Shown piece by piece: positions 1-9,900 of a DNA stretch of 64,000 nt. The stretch spans positions 3,596,001 through 3,660,000 of the forward strand of contig CP012810.1 of the NCBI GenBank assembly GCA_001936135.1, read 5' to 3'. Position numbers and translations under genes: made by a program. Positions within the stretch are counted from its first letter, which is position 1; each line of letters begins with the position of its first letter. The stretch is from Saccharomycopsis fibuligera x Saccharomycopsis cf. fibuligera. Lineage: Eukaryota > Ascomycota > Saccharomycetes > Ascoideales > Saccharomycopsidaceae. Under the pieces are notes generated by a model, which made no database searches, was not told the origin of the DNA, and saw only the letters and a program-made list of their open reading frames with translations.

Positions 1-294
1 AAGTTGATGAACCCCGAAAAGGAAACCAGCACAATCAAGCCGCCTTCTAGAAAAGCCCAGGGACAATTGCACTACGAGCTTAGCATTAAGCAGGAGTCGG
101 TTTGTTCACAATGCGGCACCAAAGATACTCCTGAATGGCGCCGCGGACCGGATGGGGCAAGGACACTTTGTAATGCTTGTGGATTATATCATTCAAAGTT
201 GGTGAAGAAGATGGGGTTGGAGAATGCTAATTTGCGGTTTCTTGAGAAAAGAGAGAGCAGACTCAAGGATGAGCGTAAGCTATCGGGAAAGTAG
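1..294 (+). CDS. GATA-type zinc-finger transcription factor, C-terminal part (5' end outside window)
   Basis: The frame is open from the first base, so this is the 3' end of a longer gene. The visible part has one zinc finger of the form CX2C-X18-CX2C (CSQC ... CNAC, about residues 35-62), with the core [21 protein letters not shown]. The 18-residue loop is that of fungal type IVb GATA fingers, as in yeast Gat2, Srd1 and Ecm23 and Candida Brg1, rather than the 17-residue loop of Gln3 or Gat1. A basic tail follows (HSKLVKKMG and [11 protein letters not shown]), usual for DNA contact and nuclear import. The product should bind GATA motifs and regulate transcription. I cannot choose between paralogues because the N-terminal region is missing. 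An ATG at position 7 is in frame, but nothing shows that it is the start. Confidence 0.85.
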   Translation, partial: KLMNPEKETSTIKPPSRKAQGQLHYELSIKQESVCSQCGTKDTPEWRRGPDGARTLCNACGLYHSKLVKKMGLENANLRFLEKRESRLKDERKLSGK

Positions 295-776
295 ACGATG
301 AATGAAATGAATAGGACAAACAGCAACGGCAGTGTTTTAACCTGAAAGAAGACCGTGTACCATTGTAAGCAGTGTATAAATAGATCGAAAAGCAGTTAGT
401 TATTTCCTTTGTGTTTCATTTGCACTGTAGCACATGCTGTAGCCAATCATTAAATACTGATGATGCTTTATCTCTGGTGGTGACTGTTCTGGAAAGAAGC
501 AAGATTCGATGGCTGTTTTCAGCCATTTCCAGATTGCAACAGCGCCCGAAACACCAGCCCCGTGGGCCATTTCTAAGCCGTTTTTTCTTGTCCTGAAAAA
601 TCAACCAAGCATCGATAATAAGCAAGTGAAATCCATATCTTCTGATATCACAAGCTATCCCCAGACACAGACAAGCATCATCACCACCATCACCATCAAC
701 ACCATCAGCACCACCACCACCACCACCACCAACACAAACACAAACAGCAGCATATTACCACAACGCACTTGCCAAA
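295..776. other. Intergenic: GATA 3' flank and CAX4 5' flank
   Basis: No gene is seen. Bases 676-731 are a CAT/CAC trinucleotide-like repeat just upstream of the CAX4 start, probably in its 5' untranslated leader. Short ORFs here lack any recognisable domain. Confidence 0.6.
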
Positions 777-1484
777 ATGAAAGCTGTCATTTACGAGCCC
801 ATCCCATTCGACGAGACATACATCCTCTATGACCCCAACGACCCCTTCTCATTTCTCTGCGTAATATTCTCCTTGCTCCCCATTGGCCTCCTCATCTTCT
901 ACTTTAGCTGGTTCATCACCTCTAGAGAAATGGAACCAGTGTTTTTAGCCGCTGGTCAGGTCTGCAATAATATAATAAACTACATTCTTAAACGCATAGT
1001 CAAGCATGATCGGCCTTCCAACTTGTACCGTTATGTACAGTATCCAAAGCTAGCGAATGACTACGGAATGCCTAGTGCACATTCTCAATTCATGGGGTTT
1101 TTCGCAACGTTTGTGTTTTTGAGAATCCTTTTCCAATTCAAGAATATTGAATCAACGTCATTGAAATTGTTTTACGGTGCAGCGTTGTATGGTGCGGCAT
1201 TCATGACTGGTGTGTCTCGAATTTACTTGTTGTATCATGAGGTGGATCAAGTGGTGATTGGAATTTTTGTTGGTTGTGTATTGGGAGCCGCTTATTTTAT
1301 TGCAGTTTCTTTGGCCAGAGACATTGGATTGGTGTTTTGGTTTTTGAGATTGCCTTTTGTTGAGTGCTGGTATATCAAGGACTCGTATGATTGTGCTCTT
1401 AGTTTTGAAGAGGATTACAAATTGTATCTTGAACGCAAGGCTAATGCTACAAATGCTGAGCAAGCAACCAAGAAAGATGATTGA
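777..1484 (+). CDS. CAX4: Dolichyl pyrophosphate phosphatase (Cax4 family)
   Basis: A 235-aa membrane protein of the PAP2 phosphatase superfamily. All three catalytic motifs are present: a KX6RP motif (KRIVKHDRP), PSAHS, and SRX5HX3D (SRIYLLYHEVD). Four or more hydrophobic segments surround them. Cax4 removes a phosphate from dolichyl pyrophosphate on the luminal side of the ER, recycling the lipid carrier used for N-glycosylation. The length matches the family (239 aa in S. cerevisiae). The start is the first in-frame ATG after the CAT/CAC-rich leader, and the next residues (KAVIYEPIPFDETYILYD) fit the family N-terminus. No intron is needed. Assignment rests on motif order, length and topology. 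Confidence 0.92.
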   Translation: MKAVIYEPIPFDETYILYDPNDPFSFLCVIFSLLPIGLLIFYFSWFITSREMEPVFLAAGQVCNNIINYILKRIVKHDRPSNLYRYVQYPKLANDYGMPSAHSQFMGFFATFVFLRILFQFKNIESTSLKLFYGAALYGAAFMTGVSRIYLLYHEVDQVVIGIFVGCVLGAAYFIAVSLARDIGLVFWFLRLPFVECWYIKDSYDCALSFEEDYKLYLERKANATNAEQATKKDD

Positions 1485-3205
1485 GAACTGGCTCCAAATA
1501 ACTTTGGATATGTTTCTCTACAATCCATTTTTTTTATTTATTTTTATTTTTATTTTTTTTTTTTTTTTTTTTTTTTTGGCTTAATTCTCTCTTTTGCTTG
1601 ATTTTTATTATTTTTTCCTTCATTTTTTCAATAATTTGCATATAACACTTCACTAAGAACGAAATTAAAGTACTCAATTAGTAGCTGTTGATGCAGCCAA
1701 TACTATCACAACCATTCAATTTGCAACTAGGAATTACTTGCAACTTTCTTTCAGACATGGAAAACAAAAACAAAAAAAAAAAAAAAAAAAAAAAAAGAAA
1801 AAGAAAAAAAAAAGCCATTAATGCTTTTGTGATGTAATACACTACTGCTAATGCTGGCAGCCACTGTTCAACAGCCACTGCTTGTACGAAAGTTCTTTCT
1901 TTAAATTTCTTCATTTTTTTTTTTTACAAGAACTCCTTTGGCCCAAGTTTCCATTTTTCCAAAGAACTAATTTCCATCTTCTTTTTGCATAATCTTTATT
2001 TTTATTTTTATTTTTTTTTGTTTTCTCTCCTTTTTTCTCTGTCTTTCCATCTGCTAACCTATCCCAGCTGCATTATTTCAGCTCTGTTCTACTGCACTGA
2101 AATGTCACACGTCATTCCTTTAGCTATCTAATCTCTCAGATCTCAGATCTCAGATCTCAGGTCTCGAACGACTTTGCACCGCGCATCTATTTGATTTACT
2201 AGCTAGCTCATATAAGTCATACATATACATTCTGCTTTACAGCTTGTGTCCTAGAAATAATATCCTGCATTTATTCGATGTAAACATGCATGGCAAAGAT
2301 ATAAGATTTAAGATGTAAGATGGTGGATTGTGATGATGAACTTTACTTCTAATCCAACGCCCGCGCTATAAATATAGCTATAGCTGTCGCTGACATTGAT
2401 ACTGTAATGCGCAAAAAAAGAAACAAAACAAAACAAAATAAGAAAATGTTTGACTTGATATTGCAGATTATGGAAAACGCGTATTTGCGAAATTTGTGTT
2501 AAAAAATCAGATAAAAGAAATAATAAATAAAAATAAAGTACCAAATCGATTATTAAAGCCATAATACCTTCATGCTGAGACCACCCCCCAACTAAGTGAA
2601 TTGTTATTGTATACAGTCGGTAACTTAATATTTGTTATTCGTCATTGACTGGTAAATAGTTATTTAACTAACTAAATAGTTGAATAAGTGCTAGTTAGGT
2701 AATCAGCTGGTTAGACAGACCTAAGTTTTGATAATGATTTTTAAAAGGCGATAGGGCAGAAAAAAAAAAAGCAATAAATACGAGAAATGAATCTTAAATG
2801 ACATCGTTATTTGGTGGTGGTGAGGTGACAGATAAGAAATAAGAAAAAACATGATCGATGAATGACAATAACTTATGGAAGACAAGAGAAAGGAGGAAAG
2901 TAAAGCTAAAGAAAGATAAAAGAGAGAGAGAGAGAGAGAGAGAGAATAATAAAAAGATAAAGATGAGAAAAAACACGACTGGTGAACGATGATGAAAAAT
3001 GTAGTACAAATGAAATATAAACTATGAAATAAAATAAAAGATAACAGAAGCCTAAAAATTTAGTAAAAAAATAAAAAAAAAAAAAAAAAAAAAAAGGAAA
3101 AGTACAATATTAAAAGTACAATAAAGTACAACGCAGAAACAAAATCGCAGAGCTGGAGAGAAATTAAAGCAAACCAAAAACATATAATTAATCAAAATAA
3201 GTAAG

Positions 3206-3242
<37 letters not shown>

Positions 3243-3255
3243 CTCAACATTATCA
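1485..3255. other. Intergenic between convergent CAX4 and RIM11
   Basis: About 1.8 kb of shared 3' flank with no credible gene. It holds T runs at about 1553-1577 and 3217-3242, A runs at about 1770-1796 and 3070-3094, a TCTCAGA heptamer tandem array at about 2132-2160, and an (AG)n tract at 2921-2945. Short ORFs here are made of homopolymer codons. Confidence 0.6.
2921..2945. repeat. (AG)n dinucleotide microsatellite
   Basis: A run of about 12 AG units inside the CAX4-RIM11 intergenic region. Confidence 0.9.
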
Positions 3256-4350
3256 TTACACTTTCCATTTTGGAATCAATACTGAACGTAATGACGGGTT
3301 CATGAAAAACTCTTGATCATCAAAATCAAACAATTCCGGCATTGGTTTGAATTCTAAACTATCACTTTGACCAGAAAGTTTTTTTCTGTAATCTGGTAAT
3401 TTCACATTAAAATCTCTTAATTCACTAAAAAACTCATCACTCATTGCTTCAAGGGCCCCGACTCTAGTTTTTGGATTATAATTTAAAAATCTATGCAATA
3501 CTTTAATCACCAAATCGTTGACTTGAATCTTTGATTTACTCAACACCTTTTGTAATGGAATTGGTTTTATCTGAGGAAACTTTTGTTCCATGTAATCTGG
3601 ATTCATTGATTTTATTTCTTGTTTCGAAGGGGTGCCCAAAATCTTGATAATTTCCACCAACTGGTCGATACCACTATCACCAGGAAACAACGGTTGACCA
3701 ATAATTAATTCTGCCATTACACAGCCCACTGACCATATATCTATCTTGGTGGTATAATTAGTGGCGCCAAAAATCAATTCTGGGGCTCTATAGTATCTAG
3801 AACATATGTAACTGACGTTTGCCTCTGCGGGATTCAACACTTTAGCGGAGCCAAAATCGCATAATTTCAACACTCCGGTGGATGGATTTAACAATAAATT
3901 TTGTGGCTTTATATCCCTATGGCAAATATTTTGGGAATGAATGTAGTTTAAAGCTCTCAAGAGCTGATACATGTAAAGTTTGACTTCAAATAAAGGCATG
4001 TTTGTTCTTCTAGAAAGATAGAAATGACTAGCTTTGTATATGGTCTCGGGGATGAATTCCAAAATCAAATTCAAGTACAATTCATCATGCTCTGTGTTTT
4101 GGTAAAAATAGTATTTTAAGTCCACAATGTTTCTGTGATGGACAATTTTCATTATTTGAAGTTCTCTGTTTTTGAAACGCCTGTCTTGGAGCACTCTTTT
4201 GATGGCACAAACTTCATTGGTTTCATGGATTTTGGTTTGGAAAACAACCCCAAAGGAACCATGGCCAATCATCTGCTTGCTGTAGTAGGAGATGTTTTTT
4301 GTTTCTCCGGTGTGGCCATCGACGACGCTTTCGGAAATCAACTCAGACAT
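3256..4350 (-). CDS. RIM11: GSK3-family serine/threonine kinase (Rim11-like)
   Basis: A 364-aa kinase with every catalytic landmark: glycine loop GHGSFGVVF (residues 29-37), lysine 51 in [13 protein letters not shown] from 144, DFGSAK from 165, and the activating tyrosine of GSK3 kinases at 181 in [13 protein letters not shown]. The blocks FGATNYT and [20 protein letters not shown] are close to yeast Rim11. Rim11, Mck1 and Mrk1 are the yeast GSK3 homologues; Rim11 phosphorylates Ime1 and Ume6 to promote meiotic entry, and the Candida orthologue may have other targets. The start is the ATG after which the kinase domain follows within 30 residues; in-frame stops lie upstream. A 46-codon ORF ends 4 nt before this start (see separate entry). 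The choice of RIM11 over MRK1 rests on sequence resemblance only. Confidence 0.88.
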   Translation of the reverse strand: MSELISESVVDGHTGETKNISYYSKQMIGHGSFGVVFQTKIHETNEVCAIKRVLQDRRFKNRELQIMKIVHHRNIVDLKYYFYQNTEHDELYLNLILEFIPETIYKASHFYLSRRTNMPLFEVKLYMYQLLRALNYIHSQNICHRDIKPQNLLLNPSTGVLKLCDFGSAKVLNPAEANVSYICSRYYRAPELIFGATNYTTKIDIWSVGCVMAELIIGQPLFPGDSGIDQLVEIIKILGTPSKQEIKSMNPDYMEQKFPQIKPIPLQKVLSKSKIQVNDLVIKVLHRFLNYNPKTRVGALEAMSDEFFSELRDFNVKLPDYRKKLSGQSDSLEFKPMPELFDFDDQEFFMNPSLRSVLIPKWKV

Positions 4351-4354
4351 GATA

Positions 4355-4441
4355 TTAGCAGCGGTATTTGTGTTTGCGGTGGTACTGGTCTGAGTTATAA
4401 TGTCTGTATTGAAATTGTTGAGGTGGTATTGATGTGGTGGC

Positions 4442-4476
<35 letters not shown>

Positions 4477-4495
4477 GAAACGGTACTATTGCCAT
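4355..4495 (-). promoter_or_regulatory. Upstream ORF in the RIM11 leader
   Basis: An ATG at 4495 opens a 46-codon frame (starting MAIVPFQ, then a threonine run encoded by an ACA repeat) that stops at 4355, four bases before the RIM11 ATG and in a different frame. If transcription starts upstream of 4495, ribosomes would have to reinitiate or leak past it. Transcript start and translation are unknown, so the regulatory role is inference. Confidence 0.4.
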
Positions 4496-6746
4496 AGACA
4501 CAAAATAAGGTTTTGAGCAAAACAGGTGACGGCGGGCAGAGGCAAAGAAGTGGATGGTGGAATGAGATGAGAGAGCTGTAAAGATGAAGTTGAGTGGTGG
4601 GAGGTGTGTGCAGTGTATTGTAGAGTAGTGTAGAGTAGTGTAGTATAGTGGAGGGCCAATTGTGAATGGTGCAATTAGGAGGAGCAACGGGATAAAATAC
4701 AAAGCACAAAATGTAGAAAATAAAATAAAATAAAACTAAAGTAAAAAAGTAAAACTAAAGTAAAAAAAAAAAAAAAAAGTAAAACCCTGGAAGGGAGAAT
4801 CGTGGAGAACTGCGGACGGAAGTGAGATGACGGCGCTTTATTCTATGTAAAGTTCCCTCTCTTTCTTTCTCTTTCTCTCTCTGTTTTTTTTTCTCAAATT
4901 GAAGCGATCACACTCCACGGTTTCTCGTTTTTTTGTGGGTGAAAGTCGGTTGCAACACTAGCTCCGCCGGGATCGCTGCGCTTAAATGGGGTGGGACAGC
5001 GAGGATGTTGTGCAACGACCTCGAGGACAACTAATTACAATGAATCAAGAAACACCAAGACCGATGTCAGCTCTGATGAGTAGAGATCACCGTAGACGCT
5101 TAAATGTGAGTGCTGTCTACAGTCACCCACTTTGGTCACTCAGTCAGTCAGTCAGTCACCCACTAATTCTCTCACTTACTGCTATAGCAGCAGCTGGTCA
5201 GTTTATCGCATGCATGCTTTTAACAGCTCTACAGAAGCTACTAACGCCACCACTCATTCTTAACCATCAAGAACAAAAGAAAAAAAAAAAAAAAAAAAAA
5301 AAGTCAAAAAATAAAACAACTGCTCTGCTATAGTGCCAGCAGTAACCGTCCGTGCACAAGAACAACAACTGTTAACACACAATATAGCCGTCCTTGTACA
5401 ACCGCACAGACAAGCCGATTGATGATAGTCTCAGTGTACTAGTATACCCTATACTTAAGTGCAGGTCAGTGGCATTTTACGGTTACCCTGACTTGGGCCA
5501 TATAAGCGCCACGCGCTAGAGCCAGCTAAGCGCCCGTTTCTCCAGCTTTCGACTTTTCCGCAAGTTTTTTTTGTTTTTTTGTTTTTTTTTGTTTTTTTTT
5601 TTCTGTTTTTGCCTCGCTTTAGAATTTCCCCAGACTCGTGAGTGCACTCACTGCGCAATGACGCCATTTGACAGCACACTGCAGCACAAGGCCCAACGCC
5701 GGGTGATGTTGCATGATGCAGGGTGCTTGAGGGACTGTATGTGTGCACCATGGTATGTATGGTATGGCAAAAAATACGGCAGTATATTAGAAGGAGCTAT
5801 TTTTATACAAGGACTGTAGGGATAAGACGCATTTTTTAATGAGATGATGAGACTTATTGATTTTTGTTGATCTTAATTAGGGTTTGATGATTCTGGTGGC
5901 TTTGACGCCCGCACCCCCCATATGGTTCTAATGGTGGCCGTAACTATTGCCGGACTATACTTGGACAGGAGAACTCATGCTTTAGCGTGAGTGTGCCATT
6001 ATGGCAAGTGACGATGTAGTTTAATAGATATTTTACAAGTGCTACTATAAGTACGGCTGAGCAATCTACATAATTACCGCATATATGCGTAGCATATGTT
6101 GCAATTTGCTGTCTTTTGGGGCCTCGCCATCGCATCTATATATAGATGCTGAATATACACTAGCAGAATAGTACGGTTGTAATGATCTGGTCACGAAAGC
6201 AACGTTGGGTAATTGAAACTGATCTAGATTACAACCTCACATACTCACAGGATTGCAAAGTTTAGAGACTGCACTGCAGCTCAAAACACAGAATCTCTCT
6301 TGCAAGTTGGCTATTAGATAGAACAAACTGCGCGTAAAAAAAAAAAAAAAAAAAAAAAAAATTCTTGTAAAAGAGGAAACAGAAATAACATAAGCAGTTA
6401 AAGTAAAAACAAAAAGATGAAGGCACACATTGCATAAATCAAGCAGGATTATAAGAAAGAATATCAAATTGTTAAATCGAGATTATGAGAATATCAGAAC
6501 TATTGGAATGTAAACGCAGAGAAAAAAAAAAAAAAGGAAAGAATGCTACCGAGGAAAACTAACTATATGTCTATCTATACCAAACCAAAAAGCTCATAGC
6601 AAATAAAAGTGATTTTCAAAGCGCCAACAAAAAATTAAACTCTCAAAATACAGTGAAAATTATAAAAGAAAAAAAAAAAAAAAAGAAATAATCAATAATA
6701 AACGATAAACAGTAATTAAAAAGAGAGAAGGAAAAAAATTCAACAG

Positions 6747-6777
<31 letters not shown>

Positions 6778-6833
6778 TAAAATCAAGTCAACAGAAATCA
6801 AAAATCAAAAATTAACAAGAACTAGGAAACTCC

Positions 6834-6855
6834 AATAATAATAATAATAATAATA
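6834..6855. repeat. (AAT)n trinucleotide microsatellite
   Basis: About seven AAT units just downstream of the LRR gene stop codon. Confidence 0.9.
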
Positions 6856-6927
6856 AAAAAGAACAGAAATCAAAACTTTAAAAAATTTATACGCCGCCTT
6901 TTAGCTAACCAACCAATCAACAACCGA

Positions 6928-9900
6928 CTATGCTTGTCTGCTTCTCACTCTTACTAAATTATCAACCAAGTTATCATATGCTTTAATGACCAACTCGTCT
7001 ACTTTAGCCTCATCATCAGCACCATTACTCTCTTCTCCTGATTTTTCTCCATTAGCACCAGCACTGGAAGCAGAAGCAGGAGCAGAAGCAGAAGCAGCAC
7101 CAGCATCATTACTGATATTATTTAAACGCCCGTCATTTCGCGGCACAAATGCAGCAGCATCATGGTCATAGCTCCCATTAGCACGATTCGGAATTGCACC
7201 ATCATCTGCAGCAGCTTTGATATCAGCGTCGTTCAAATCAAGCTTACCTTCAATAGTATTCTGGGCAACTTGGTCAAGTCCCTTCTTCTTGAACACATCT
7301 TCCAATAAAATCCCCTTTTCTTTTAATTGATCCAATGTCGATATAATATTGCCAAGCTTTGTAGTATCAAGCAATGCTTCTTTGATCTTATCGCTGTCCA
7401 AGTCAAAATTCTTAAGCATAACTTCATGATGATGATCTTCTTCATTATGTGTGTCACCTTCTGCGTCAATTTTCAAATCTTCCTGTTCTTTAATCTTGGC
7501 TCTCAATTTGGTAGATGCTTTCATAATGGTGCCTTCTTCTTGATCAAGTTTCCGCAAATCAACATGAGAACCGTTTTTGCCGGCGCCTCCTTGTGGTGAT
7601 GACAAATTCGACATATATTCTCCATTATAATCGTCTTCATCTTCCTCATCGTCATCTTCTTCTTCATCAACTCGATGACTGTATGAAGATACTGGTTTGT
7701 GTCCAAGTCCACGGTATAGCTTTTTGTCATGAGCAATTTTTTCCGCAGTTTCGCTCTTTGGAGCACCATGAATATTCTGTTGTGCTTCATGTTCCTTCAC
7801 ATATTGGCCATGCTTCTCCGATAGTATTCTCAACACTTTGTTCAACGAGCTGTCAATGAAACAGAATCGAATTAAGGTTTCTTTACCTTCGATGTTCAAC
7901 TGGTGCTTGATTCTCATGTCAATCAATTTTTCAATCGTTTCATCCAATTTGCTCTTCACTTTGTAAATCTTGTCCAAAAATTTGAAAACAGTGGCTTTGA
8001 CTTTAACCTTCTCGTCATCACTGACATGTTCAAGGTCAGGATAGGTGAAAAAGAACAGCAAACACTCATCTGCCAACGAACTAAGCGATAATTGCTCATC
8101 GTTACCATCACCTTCTTCTCCTTTATCGTCTTGTTCTTCTGAAGATATCAGATTATCGTCATCATCACCATCACGTAATGCATCACTTCCGGAAATATTG
8201 AACTGAATCTTCTTGTTCCCGTAAATCACTCTTTCCATGTTTCTCATAGTGTATATGCCAATATGTCTGTTAATATTCGAAGGAACCTTGTCATAATCCA
8301 ATTCAATAGAAATGATTCTGGAATTTTTGATCAAGTTGCACAATGAAAGGTACGAATTATTATCTAAATCGTTACCCATAAACGACAAGTAGAATATGTT
8401 TTTGCACGCTAATAAACTTTCGCAAATTGCTGTTACCGCCAACGACGATAATTCATTGTATTCTAGATGCAATCTGGTTAAGTTCGAAAGAAGTGGCAAA
8501 AAAGTCACAAATGATTCAATGTTGTGCTTGAAATATCTCGCATTTCCCGATAAGTCCAAAAACTTTAATCCTGGCAATTTGGACAAATTAAGAATGAATG
8601 ATGATGCTTCAAGAGATCGGAAATCCGCAACGCTGCTGTTGACTTTTCCAGCTAACGCATACTCACCTTTAGCAGAATCAAAACTATCGCCACCATAAGG
8701 TGAAGGAGGAACAACCAGAGATTGCAGCAGTATAGGCAGAGAATACGATTTAGCATCCTCATACATATCCGTTGAATTCATCGAAAGGTACTTCAATGCA
8801 CAAAATTTCTTATGCTTGTTAATTCTATTCAAAGTGTCAATGAAAATTTTAGATCGACTAACGCCATTTTCATCATCGTTTAGGTTATTGTAGCCCAAAT
8901 CAATACCGAGAATTTTGCCTGAATTTTTGTAAAACCAATCACAAACAATTTTCATTTGATCAACAGTCAACTCATTGTAAGCTAACCCAATTGTCGATGT
9001 CTTTACCGACAATGCCAATTCAAATAATTTGGCAAAAACTTTCAAATTTGGAATTTTGCAACCAGTAAGTACCAAATCTTCAATACCGCCTCTAAGAATT
9101 AATGTAGCCGCAAACAATGACCAATCCATATCGGAACGGTTTTCTTTGTTTGCTTCCATTCTGACAATGCTAGCGTTTGCTGCTGCAGACTTGGATTTCT
9201 TAGAAGTTTGGTTCAACACTACCAAAGATGCACACTGGGTTAAATCTAATGATTTTAATGTTTTATTTTTTGTCAAGAACCAACATAACAATTTCCAACC
9301 TTTTTCATCAATAGTAGTATTTCGAAAGGTAATTTTTTCCAAATCAGTTTTGTATGCAAGCGAAGCCAATATGGTTCTAAACATCTCGAAACTTAAGGAA
9401 ACCCCATCGATGGTAATGGAAGTGATTGGGGCAATGCTGATAAAGTCACTAAATGTAATAATTTCAATCAAAGAAGGCAATGGATTTTTGAATTTGATGT
9501 TAGTTAATGGTGCAGTTGAATTCTTTGGAATTTGTTTCAAAGTAGACTTAATTGGTAGAATTTCCCTCAAATGACAGCATCTTGTATATAGTACATCCAA
9601 CGGAATTCTCTTAAGCATGAGTTTATTAATACTTTCAGAACTTTCTGCGCCGCTTATTTCATCATCATCATCGTCATTATCACCGTTTTCGTTTGCTGTA
9701 CCGGTCTTTATTGATGATGAGGATCTATTTCTTGAGATCATTGGCTTGTCAATAGATATGCTTTTCACTTTAGCCAATCTCGCTGCATCTTCAACGTCTT
9801 CTTCAGCACCTACTCCTGCCGCTGCTTCTGCCGCACTGCCAGCACTGACTGCAGCCTTTGCTGGAGGCTTGACAACATTGCCGCTGGTAGTTTTCTCGAC

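Larger units (their letters stand above)
4351..6927. other. Intergenic: RIM11 5' flank and LRR gene 3' flank
   Basis: About 2.6 kb without a recognisable gene. It includes the RIM11 leader with a GTT/AAC trinucleotide repeat (about 4442-4475), a TCAG tetramer array (about 5139-5157), A runs at about 5280-5302, 6337-6361 and 6750-6774, a T/G-rich tract at 5567-5601, and an (AAT)n array at 6834-6855. Short ORFs are low complexity or overlap one another and resemble nothing. Confidence 0.55.

Noticed and set aside
2325-2396. Box C/D snoRNA candidate (TGATGA ... CTGA)
   Set aside because: The motifs are spaced correctly, but the ends do not form a terminal stem and I could find no rRNA match for the guide region.
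9029-9574. 181-codon ORF on the plus strand
   Set aside because: It lies antisense within the LRR gene and has no domain; it follows from codon composition of the minus-strand gene.
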